A stretch of DNA of 13,404 nucleotides from Desulfuromonadaceae bacterium GWB2_53_15 (GTDB taxonomy: Bacteria > Desulfobacterota > Desulfuromonadia > Geobacterales > Pseudopelobacteraceae), in the NCBI GenBank assembly GCA_001824455.1, contig MHXL01000093.1, positions 1 to 13,404 of the forward strand, read 5' to 3'. Shown here in pieces: positions 6,919-13,404 of this stretch. Each line of letters begins with the position of its first letter. The first letter of the stretch is position 1. The position numbers were made by a program, and so were the translations under genes. The notes under the pieces were generated by a model. The model was given only the letters and a program-made list of their open reading frames with translations, searched no databases and was not told where the DNA came from.

Positions 6919-8436
6919 ATGAAGCGTTTTGAAAAATTATCGATCCTGTTTGCCGCCTCGGAGGCCGCTCCCTTTGCCAAGGAGGGGGGGTTGGGTGACG
7001 TGGTCGGGGCATTGCCCAAATACCTGGCCCGCATGGGGCATGATGTCCGGGTGGTCATTCCCCGTTATCTTTCGGTTGATCGCGAGAAATACGGCCTGCG
7101 CCTGCTTCCCGGCACCCTGGTGGTGCCCATGGGCATTATTGGCTACATGTACTGCGGGGTCTACGAGGGACGATTGCCGGGCAGCGATGTGGCGATCTAC
7201 TTTCTGGAGCATGAGCAGTTTTTTGGACGATCGGGGCTCTACCAGCAGGACGGCCAGGGGTACATGGACAACGACAACCGCTTTGTGTTCCTTTCCAAGG
7301 CGGCTCTGGAACTGTGCAAGATGCTGGATTTCCACCCCGACGTGGTCCACGCCCATGACTGGCATACCGGCATTATCCCGGCCCTGCTGAATACCTCCTA
7401 CCTGCATGACCGCTTCGTGGGTGATGCTGCCTCACTCCTCACTCTGCACAACATGCAGCATCAGGGGAATTATTACCCCGGCCTGATGGAGGTGCTGGAC
7501 ATCGGCTGGAAGCACTTTACCTATCTGGAGTTGGAGAAGGATGATCAGGTCAATCTGCTCAAAGGCGGCATCTGTCACGCCACACTGCTGAACACGGTCA
7601 GCGAGGAATACTCGCGCGAGATTCAGACACCTGCCTTTGGCTGGGGGCTGGAAGGGGTACTGCAGGAACGTGCCGCGGATCTGAGCGGCATTCTGAACGG
7701 CGTAGATTACGAAGAATGGGATCCGGCTACGGATAAATTTATTGCCGCTACCTACACGGCCCGGACGGTGAAAAAGGGGAAGGCGGCCTGCAAGCGCGAT
7801 CTTCAGACGGCCATGGGCCTGCCGCAGCGTGACGACGTGCCGTTGTTTGGTATTGTCTCGCGGATGGTCAAGCAGAAGGGAACCGATATCCTGGCCGAGG
7901 CGATCCACCGCATCCTGGAGATGGATGTGCAGTTCGTGGTGATCGGCAACGGCGAACCATGGGCGCATTTCTACTTCGGCGATATCGCCGCCCTGTACCC
8001 GGAAAAGTTCGCTTGCTTCATTGGTTATGATGAAGCCTTGGCCCACAAGGTCGAGGCGGGTGCCGACTTCTTCGTGATGCCCTCCGCCTTCGAGCCCTGC
8101 GGCCTCAATCAGATGTACTCCCTGGCCTACGGCACCCCTCCCATCGTGCGTGCCACCGGCGGCCTGGCCGACAGCGTGGAGAATTACAACGAGGCGGTCA
8201 TGAGCGGTGACGGCTTCAAGTTCTGGAACCACAGCGCTACGGCCCTGTTTGACACGGTCGGTTGGGCGGCCTGGACCTTCTTCAATAATCCCAAGGGGCT
8301 GGCCGCACTGCGTAAAAACGGTATGAAAAAACGCTTCACTTGGGAGGCCGCCGCTCACAAGTACGACGAGCTCTACCGCCTGGCCATCCTGCGCCGGCGG
8401 GGTGGGGAGTATTATCGTAACCGGTTTGGGGGATAG
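6919..8436 (+). CDS. glgA: Glycogen synthase (ADP-glucose type, GT5)
   Basis: Adds glucose from ADP-glucose to the non-reducing ends of alpha-1,4-glucan. The 505-residue protein is slightly longer than the about 480 usual for bacterial GlgA. It has the nucleotide-sugar loop KEGGLGDV (K21), with Glu where many members have Thr or Val, and HAHDWHTG (144-151). The basic pair expected at the ADP-glucose phosphates is R315 and K320 in SRMVKQKG. The C-terminal catalytic motif FEPCGLNQM has its glutamate at 392, followed by YGTPPIVRATGGLADSV. The ribosome site is modest (CGGGG about 5 nt before the ATG). The gene follows fsa closely and is likely the last gene of the folK-fsa unit. No clear T-rich terminator follows; an 8-bp inverted repeat starts at its stop codon. 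It marks the last housekeeping gene before the AT-rich accessory block. Confidence 0.97.
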   Translation: MKRFEKLSILFAASEAAPFAKEGGLGDVVGALPKYLARMGHDVRVVIPRYLSVDREKYGLRLLPGTLVVPMGIIGYMYCGVYEGRLPGSDVAIYFLEHEQFFGRSGLYQQDGQGYMDNDNRFVFLSKAALELCKMLDFHPDVVHAHDWHTGIIPALLNTSYLHDRFVGDAASLLTLHNMQHQGNYYPGLMEVLDIGWKHFTYLELEKDDQVNLLKGGICHATLLNTVSEEYSREIQTPAFGWGLEGVLQERAADLSGILNGVDYEEWDPATDKFIAATYTARTVKKGKAACKRDLQTAMGLPQRDDVPLFGIVSRMVKQKGTDILAEAIHRILEMDVQFVVIGNGEPWAHFYFGDIAALYPEKFACFIGYDEALAHKVEAGADFFVMPSAFEPCGLNQMYSLAYGTPPIVRATGGLADSVENYNEAVMSGDGFKFWNHSATALFDTVGWAAWTFFNNPKGLAALRKNGMKKRFTWEAAAHKYDELYRLAILRRRGGEYYRNRFGG

Positions 8437-8518
8437 GGCAAGCTCTACCACCGTATTATCCCTACAATCCGACTGTTATAGTTCACATCTCCTCCGCAAA
8501 ACCCCTTCCTTTGCCCTA
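8434..8518. repeat. 8-bp inverted repeat flanking 69 nt after glgA
   Basis: TAGGGCAA (8434-8441, beginning at the glgA stop codon) is matched by TTGCCCTA (8511-8518). The 69 nt between them is pyrimidine-rich and has no gene. The arms could form a long-loop hairpin at the end of the glgA mRNA or mark the edge of inserted DNA. Arms this short can occur by chance. Confidence 0.3.
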
Positions 8519-8734
8519 CCTAACCATGTTATACAGAACTCATATTCCGTTTCGTTGTAACCCTGACGTGCCCATGAGGTGACACTTGATGACCTTGGCG
8601 ATAAAAAATGAATTGTTGCACCATCTTAATGGGTTGCCGACCGCAATGCAGTGCCAAGTGCTGCAATTTCACCGAGCCTTGGAAATGACCATGCATGCCG
8701 GTGTTCCAGCATCGTGTCTTTACATGGGCAAAAA
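8437..8734. other. Gene-free boundary between housekeeping and accessory blocks
   Basis: About 298 nt with no supported gene. Base composition changes across it from the GC-rich style of glgA to the A-rich style of the methyltransferase gene. I see no tRNA gene, no integrase and no convincing promoter; the best TTGATG-type candidate near 8586 lacks a good -10 box. TGCAG and CTGCA repeat in opposite orientation around 8647-8665 with 9 nt between, a weak possible operator for the downstream genes. A reverse-strand open frame crosses this region (8529-8843) but has no recognisable family. Confidence 0.5.
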
Positions 8735-9835
8735 ATGACAAAATGCAATAAAAACAAAAGAATAGCCGTATACGATTTTTTCTGCGGATGCGGGGGGACA
8801 AGCCGCGGATTCCAGAAGGCCGGCTTGGATATCGCTTTTGCACTGGATATAGATCAGGATGCTAAAAACACCTTTATCAAAAACTTCCCCAAGACAGTTT
8901 TCTGCGACAAAAGCATCACGAAACTCACTTCCTCCGATCTCAAATCGACGCTAGACAAATACAAAGATAGTTACAAATTATTCTGCGGTTGTGCCCCCTG
9001 CCAGCCGTTTACCAAACAAAATACGGAAAGCCCAAAACATGATGACCGCAGAAATCTTTTAACTCATTTCGGCAAAATCATACAAATTTATGAGCCGGAC
9101 TTTGTGTTTGTAGAAAATGTACCGGGCCTACAGAAAGTCCCAACACATAAATACGGACCTTTTCCCGCATTTAAAGAACTCCTGGAAGATATGGATTATA
9201 AAATTTCCTGTGGTGTTGTTTCAGCTCAGGATTATGGTGCGCCTCAGCTTCGTCGGCGGTTTGTGTTGTTGGCGAGTAAGCATGGTGAAATTAATATTCC
9301 ACTCCCTGTCTTCGGCAAAAATCGAGACAATCCCTACAGAACGGTTCGCGATGCAATAGAAGGACTTCCGGCAATTGCCGCAGGAGAGACTTATGCGGCA
9401 ACCGATGTACTGAACCATCGTGCCGCTGAATTGTCCGAGTTGAACATGACAAGGATTAAGGCATCTGCTCATGATGGCGGTGGACGCAATAACTGGCCTA
9501 AGCATCTCTGGCCAGAGTGTTACACCCGGAAAAAAGAAAGTGGTGAAACTCATTCCGGCCATACTGATTGTTATGGTCGCCTCTGGTGGGATAAGCCGGC
9601 AACCGGGCTAACGACTCGTTGCATCAGTTATTCTAACGGGAGATTCGGACATCCTGAGCAGGACAGGGCGTTAAGCGTCAGGGAAGCTGCTCGCCTTCAG
9701 GGATTTGATGATGACTTCGAATTCACCGGCAATCTAAATTCCATGGCAAGACAAATAGGAAATGCAGTTCCGGTGGATCTGGCATTCGCAATGGGAAATC
9801 ATTTCATCATGCATATAGAGGCAATTCATGGCTAA
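8735..9835 (+). CDS. DNA (cytosine-5-)-methyltransferase
   Basis: Transfers a methyl group from S-adenosylmethionine to C5 of cytosine in DNA. The 366 residues carry the C5-MTase motifs in order: motif I DFFCGCGGTSRGF (14-26), motif IV GCAPCQPF with catalytic C89, motif VI ENV (127-129), motif VIII QLRRR (171-175), and the C-terminal RLQGF (320-324) and QIGNAVP (340-346). The target-recognition region (roughly 185-290) is short, so the recognition sequence cannot be predicted. The ATG at 8735 puts motif I at the usual distance from the N terminus; an in-frame ATG at 8651 would add 28 unrelated residues. The ribosome site is weak (GGG at 8726-8728). The stop codon overlaps the next gene by 8 nt, which ties the enzyme to the two-ATPase-module protein. 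Codon use is AT-richer than in glgA, consistent with horizontal transfer. It could be the modification half of a restriction system or a stand-alone methylase. Confidence 0.95.
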   Translation: MTKCNKNKRIAVYDFFCGCGGTSRGFQKAGLDIAFALDIDQDAKNTFIKNFPKTVFCDKSITKLTSSDLKSTLDKYKDSYKLFCGCAPCQPFTKQNTESPKHDDRRNLLTHFGKIIQIYEPDFVFVENVPGLQKVPTHKYGPFPAFKELLEDMDYKISCGVVSAQDYGAPQLRRRFVLLASKHGEINIPLPVFGKNRDNPYRTVRDAIEGLPAIAAGETYAATDVLNHRAAELSELNMTRIKASAHDGGGRNNWPKHLWPECYTRKKESGETHSGHTDCYGRLWWDKPATGLTTRCISYSNGRFGHPEQDRALSVREAARLQGFDDDFEFTGNLNSMARQIGNAVPVDLAFAMGNHFIMHIEAIHG

Positions 9836-12791
9836 ATTTAAAACTCGGGCAAGAGCGGTTGATATGCTCGGACGTCAACAAATAGCTGACGTTTCAACTG
9901 CCATAAGTGAACTCTTTAAAAATGCCCATGATGCCTATGCTGATCATGTAGAAGTTGATTATTTCCGATCAGACAATCTGCTCATCATTCGCGACGACGG
10001 AATCGGAATGACTAAAGAGGAGTTTGAAAATCGTTGGCTTGTCCTGGGTACAGAAAGCAAGCTTGACTCCGCATCACACAATGAGACGTTTAAACCAGCC
10101 GATAAGCCCAAACGGGCTATCATGGGTGAAAAAGGTATCGGTCGCTTGGCTATAGCTCTACTGGGTTCCCAGGTTCTAGTTTTAACAAGAGCAAAGAGAG
10201 GTCGTCGTTTAAGTGATTTATCAATGTGCTTTATCCACTGGGGGCTGTTTGAGATTCCGTCTCTGAATTTGGACGATCTTGACTTTCCAGTTATTACAAT
10301 TTCAGGAGGAACTTTACCTAGCGCACAAGAGGTTAGTGATTTAGTTAAACAAAATCGTAATCTTGTTGGATTATTGCAAAAAAAATATCCGCAATGTGAT
10401 TTCACGACTGTTCTGAAAGAAATGAAAGACGTTCAAATCGACCCCGAAGATTTAGCTGATTTTCTGGAGGGTTTGTCATTAAGGGGGAATGGCGCGGGAA
10501 CTCACTTTTTAATTACCCCAGCCAATGAAGAGATACAGGCAGAAATTGAACGGGAACGGCAATCCCAAATAAAAGAATTCTCAAAGTGCTTACTGGGATT
10601 CTGTAATTCGACTTTTTCCGTAGATACACCACCGCCGATGGAAACAGCATTCCGATATTGGCCTTCGGATGAAGTTCATGAGGATTTAATAGGTTCTGGC
10701 GAGTTTTTTACAAAATTCGACCTCGAATGTGCTGACCATTATATTCGCGGTGAAATAAACGAATACGGCCAATTCAAAGGAACTGTTCGCGTTTACGAGA
10801 AGGAATACGAGAATCATGTGATTTCGTGGAATAGGGGCGCAGGTAAGGAAACGTTATGTGGCCCATTCAGTTTAGAATTTGGGTATCTTCAGGGCAACAG
10901 AAGTGAAAGCAAAGCTGACCCAGACGATTACGGTAGAATTAGCAATAAACTTGATCAGCTTGGAGGTCTCTACGTCTATCGAGATGGAATCAGGATACTG
11001 CCTTATGGAAATTCAGACATTGACTGGCTAAACATCGAAACCCGACGTAATAGGGGTATGGCACACTACTTCTTCTCTTACAGACGTCTTTACGGTGCTG
11101 TGTGCTTGACACGTGAAGAGAATGGCCTGTTGCAGGAAAAAGCGGGTCGCGAGGGATTTCAAAAAGACAAGGTATATCGGCAGCTAAAAGAGATATTGGA
11201 ACACCTCTTTGTGCAACTGGCCGCAGACTTTTTTAGAAAAGACGCCGATTTTGGCGACTACTTTCGCGAAAGAAAAACTGAGTTGGATCGGTTGGAAAGC
11301 GCTCGCAGGAAACGGGACAAGCAAGTTGGCACAAAAAGAAAAAACCTTACAGCTGCCCTGGATTCGTTTTTTCAGAGTACTTCACAAAAAATTCCTGAAG
11401 CAGAAGTAGATTCATTGCGCCTGCAAGTTTATGCACGCATGAAGTCCGCGTCCAAAATGAAAAATCAGGATGAAGCTGCTGAAGAACTCCTCGAAGCCGA
11501 AAACGAGGCAAATCGACGTTTAGCGGAAATTCGGCGCAGTTATCAGATTGCTAAACCAAGAGGCGTAGGGCTCACAAGACAGCTTGAGCGAGACTGGACA
11601 GCATATCAACGTGAGCAAGAACGTCTGGAAACTGAGTTTTTTTCGCCTTTCTCCAAAGAAGTCGCAGGAACTTTGGGCATAATGGCAGAAGAGGCACGTA
11701 TCTATATAGATCAGCGCCGTCGCTTGAAAAGCCTGATTGATCAGGTTGCGAAGAATCGAGAGTCAGAAGTCAAATCAGAAGCCGGGTTACTAGAGAAAGC
11801 AGCGACAGATACTCGTCGTGTTGCAATTGATACAGCCAGAAATGCGATTCAGGAATTTAGAAATATTGTAAAAAAGGTGGAGATAGACTTTGCAGAACAG
11901 GACTTTGCAGATATATCTCCGCAACATGCTGAAGAAATTCGGCAAATGTATGAGTTTCGAATTGAAGAGGTTGGACAAAGGAACACGGAATCGCTTGGGC
12001 GGGTTCGTGAAATGCTCACAAGCATTGCTGAAAATATGGAGCAAAAAGCAGATACTGGGCACCTCGATATGATTGAGGCCATGGATACGGAGTTACAAAA
12101 TTTAAGGGAACAAGCTGATACCGACGCAGAACTTGTCCAATTGGGTTTAGCTGTTGCCGTAATTAACCATGAGTTCGTAGCCGCAATAAAAGGAATTCGG
12201 CACAAACTCCGTGAGCTTGGTTCTTGGGCAAGGGCAAATGATGATTTAGTTCCTCTTTATCAAGAAATAAGAGCCAATTTCGACCACCTTGATGCTCATT
12301 TAAATTTATTCACACCATTACAACGTCGACTTCAACGTAAACGGACGATAATCAAAGGCAGCGAGATTAATCACTATGTCAGAACATTATTCAGTGTTCG
12401 ATTCAAAAGACATGATATCGAGTTGATAGTCACACAGGAATTTCTTGATTCTGAGGTTCCCGGCTTCCCATCCACGATTTATCCTGTTTTCGTAAACATC
12501 ATTGATAACGCAGTATTCTGGCTTAGAGACATTCAAGAACAGCGAGTCATTATCTTGGGTTTTTCAGATAACGCTTACCTCATAAGTAACAACGGGCCAG
12601 CTATTCAAAACAGAGATATTGAAGCAATTTTTGAACAGGGATTCTCGCGTAAGCCGGGAGGACGTGGGCTTGGCTTGTTTATCTCCAAAAAAGCTCTGCG
12701 AAAAGAAGGCATGGATTTGAATGTCGCGCTGACCGAAAACAAACGCGGGACTACTTTTGAAATTTTATGTCCGGGAGAAGTGGATGAGTAA
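9828..12791 (+). CDS. Dual GHKL ATPase: MORC/MutL-like N-terminal module fused to a histidine kinase
   Basis: A 987-residue protein with two Bergerat-fold ATPase modules. N-terminal GHKL motifs: ELFKNAHDA (28-36; E28, N32), DDGIGM (56-61) and GEKGIGR (100-106). An S5/transducer-like part follows to about 460, with GLYVYRDGIRILPYG (380-394) and KAGREGF (438-444), as in MORC-like ATPases of restriction neighbourhoods. About 475-770 is charged and helical, probably coiled coil. The C terminus is a histidine kinase: phosphoacceptor box INHEFVAAIKG (779-789) with H781, N box FVNIIDNAVFWL (888-899), degenerate G1 box ISNNGPAI (919-926) and intact G2 box GGRGLGLFISKKA (944-956). There is no membrane segment or sensor domain, so it should be a soluble intracellular kinase. 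AGAGG (9817-9821) lies 6 nt before the ATG, inside the methyltransferase gene. The partner receiver gene overlaps its end by 8 nt. From memory, the C terminus resembles the Pfam HEF_HK family. The function as a defence ATPase-kinase is inferred. Confidence 0.9.
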   Translation: MAKFKTRARAVDMLGRQQIADVSTAISELFKNAHDAYADHVEVDYFRSDNLLIIRDDGIGMTKEEFENRWLVLGTESKLDSASHNETFKPADKPKRAIMGEKGIGRLAIALLGSQVLVLTRAKRGRRLSDLSMCFIHWGLFEIPSLNLDDLDFPVITISGGTLPSAQEVSDLVKQNRNLVGLLQKKYPQCDFTTVLKEMKDVQIDPEDLADFLEGLSLRGNGAGTHFLITPANEEIQAEIERERQSQIKEFSKCLLGFCNSTFSVDTPPPMETAFRYWPSDEVHEDLIGSGEFFTKFDLECADHYIRGEINEYGQFKGTVRVYEKEYENHVISWNRGAGKETLCGPFSLEFGYLQGNRSESKADPDDYGRISNKLDQLGGLYVYRDGIRILPYGNSDIDWLNIETRRNRGMAHYFFSYRRLYGAVCLTREENGLLQEKAGREGFQKDKVYRQLKEILEHLFVQLAADFFRKDADFGDYFRERKTELDRLESARRKRDKQVGTKRKNLTAALDSFFQSTSQKIPEAEVDSLRLQVYARMKSASKMKNQDEAAEELLEAENEANRRLAEIRRSYQIAKPRGVGLTRQLERDWTAYQREQERLETEFFSPFSKEVAGTLGIMAEEARIYIDQRRRLKSLIDQVAKNRESEVKSEAGLLEKAATDTRRVAIDTARNAIQEFRNIVKKVEIDFAEQDFADISPQHAEEIRQMYEFRIEEVGQRNTESLGRVREMLTSIAENMEQKADTGHLDMIEAMDTELQNLREQADTDAELVQLGLAVAVINHEFVAAIKGIRHKLRELGSWARANDDLVPLYQEIRANFDHLDAHLNLFTPLQRRLQRKRTIIKGSEINHYVRTLFSVRFKRHDIELIVTQEFLDSEVPGFPSTIYPVFVNIIDNAVFWLRDIQEQRVIILGFSDNAYLISNNGPAIQNRDIEAIFEQGFSRKPGGRGLGLFISKKALRKEGMDLNVALTENKRGTTFEILCPGEVDE

Positions 12792-13404
12792 AGCATTGAC
12801 GATGGATAGCTTTTCGAGAAATGCCGTTGAAAATTTTGTTCAAACAGTAGTTTTTGTTGATGACAAAATTTATGCACCTTCGCCCAAGGGAACAGTTAGA
12901 GAAGACATAAAAGCCATTGCTCCCAAAGCAAGGAAGCCCGCCACAAAAAGTGCAGAGGGAAAAATAATAGATATTTCAGATAATCCCTCCCAAAAGCTTG
13001 AAGAAATAACTTCATTTTCTCCTCACGACATTCAAGCCAGTTTTGCCAAAAAACATATTGTCTGCTCTTTGCACCAACCACTTAAAACGAATTCCGTAGG
13101 GATAGAATCAGACACTTACAAGTTGTGTGCATCCGCAGACATTGTAATAGTTGATTGGGATCTTTACGGTGATGCAGGCGAAAAAGCCAAATTTCTTATT
13201 GAAAATTTAGTTCTCCAGAGCTTGAAAGAAGACCCCCACCAGTTACGACTTGTCTTGATCTACACAGACAATCTAAACCTTTTCGACATTGCCGATAAGG
13301 TATCCGAAAAACTGACAGCTAAGATTCCTGATGGAATCGAATACAAAGAAGCCGACAAAGGACTTGCCTTTCACACTTTAAATGCCCGCGTTGTTGTATT
13401 GGGG
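12784..13404 (+). CDS. Response-receiver-like protein, 3'-truncated by the window edge
   Basis: An open frame of 207 codons continues past the right edge. The strand TVVFVDDKI (21-29) provides the acidic pair D26/D27. ADIVIVDWDLYGDAG (118-132) provides the likely phosphoacceptor D124, and LRLVLIYTDN (154-163) ends in the Thr position (T161) of receiver domains. The window stops after RVVVLG (202-207), where the conserved Lys would follow. About 97 residues separate the acidic pair from D124, far more than the roughly 40-45 of CheY-type receivers. The extra part (about 31-85) is rich in Lys, Ala, Pro and Ser and probably an insertion or linker. From memory it resembles Pfam Response_reg_2. GGGAG (12773-12777) sits 6 nt before the ATG, which overlaps the kinase gene stop codon. 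It is the likely phosphorylation target of H781 in the upstream protein. An output domain, if any, lies outside the window. Confidence 0.82.
   Translation, partial: MSKALTMDSFSRNAVENFVQTVVFVDDKIYAPSPKGTVREDIKAIAPKARKPATKSAEGKIIDISDNPSQKLEEITSFSPHDIQASFAKKHIVCSLHQPLKTNSVGIESDTYKLCASADIVIVDWDLYGDAGEKAKFLIENLVLQSLKEDPHQLRLVLIYTDNLNLFDIADKVSEKLTAKIPDGIEYKEADKGLAFHTLNARVVVLG

Noticed and set aside
7432..8451. Reverse-strand open frame of about 339 codons
   Set aside because: Lies opposite glgA, whose motifs and length are fully normal; it is a codon-bias shadow.
8529..8843. Reverse-strand open frame of about 104 codons in the boundary region, considered as a regulator or transposase remnant
   Set aside because: It overlaps motif I of the methyltransferase gene and I recognise no family in it. 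A decayed mobile-element remnant remains possible but unsupported.
1..13404. CRISPR arrays, tRNA or rRNA genes, insertion sequences
   Set aside because: No regularly spaced repeats, cloverleaf-like sequence with conserved T-arm, rRNA stretch or transposase were seen on either strand.

Overview
The window looks like chromosomal DNA of an anaerobic, Geobacter-type bacterium (Desulfuromonadales/Desulfobacterota). This rests on a single-chain pyruvate:ferredoxin oxidoreductase of about 1190 residues next to a short TalC-type aldolase, a bacterial glycogen synthase and small housekeeping genes, with GC-rich, C/G-ending codon use. The taxonomic guess comes from recalled gene content, not from a search. 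All supported genes lie on the + strand.

Housekeeping region (1-8436). nifJ (pyruvate:ferredoxin oxidoreductase) has its own strong ribosome site and ends at a textbook intrinsic terminator. Next are an atypical NAD-dependent sugar-epimerase-like SDR protein and, overlapping its end, an endonuclease III-related DNA glycosylase with a C-terminal cysteine cluster. The gap that follows (5207-5440) is the most structured non-coding DNA in the window. It holds a sigma70-like promoter with two palindromes, about 75 nt of transcribable sequence with two hairpins of which the second is an intrinsic terminator, and then a second promoter whose expected start point falls on the GTG of folK. folK, a small membrane-anchored YHS-like cysteine protein, a transaldolase-like fructose-6-phosphate aldolase (fsa) and glgA then follow closely spaced and probably form one operon. 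Together nifJ, fsa and glgA touch acetyl-CoA/pyruvate, hexose phosphate and glycogen metabolism.

Boundary (8437-8734). No gene is supported here. Base composition moves from GC-rich to AT-rich, and an 8-bp inverted repeat lies just after glgA.

Accessory region (8735 to the right edge). Three tightly coupled genes with AT-richer codon use encode a DNA cytosine-5 methyltransferase, a 987-residue protein with two GHKL ATPase modules (an N-terminal MORC/MutL-like ATPase, a long helical middle, and a C-terminal histidine-kinase module with an H-E-F phosphoacceptor box), and a response-receiver-like protein cut by the window edge. The two junctions have the same form: an 8-nt overlap reading ATGNNTAA. 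I read this as a restriction-modification-like or anti-invader system in which DNA modification, a MORC-like ATPase and an intracellular phosphorelay are combined. No nuclease is visible; if there is one it should lie downstream of the window.
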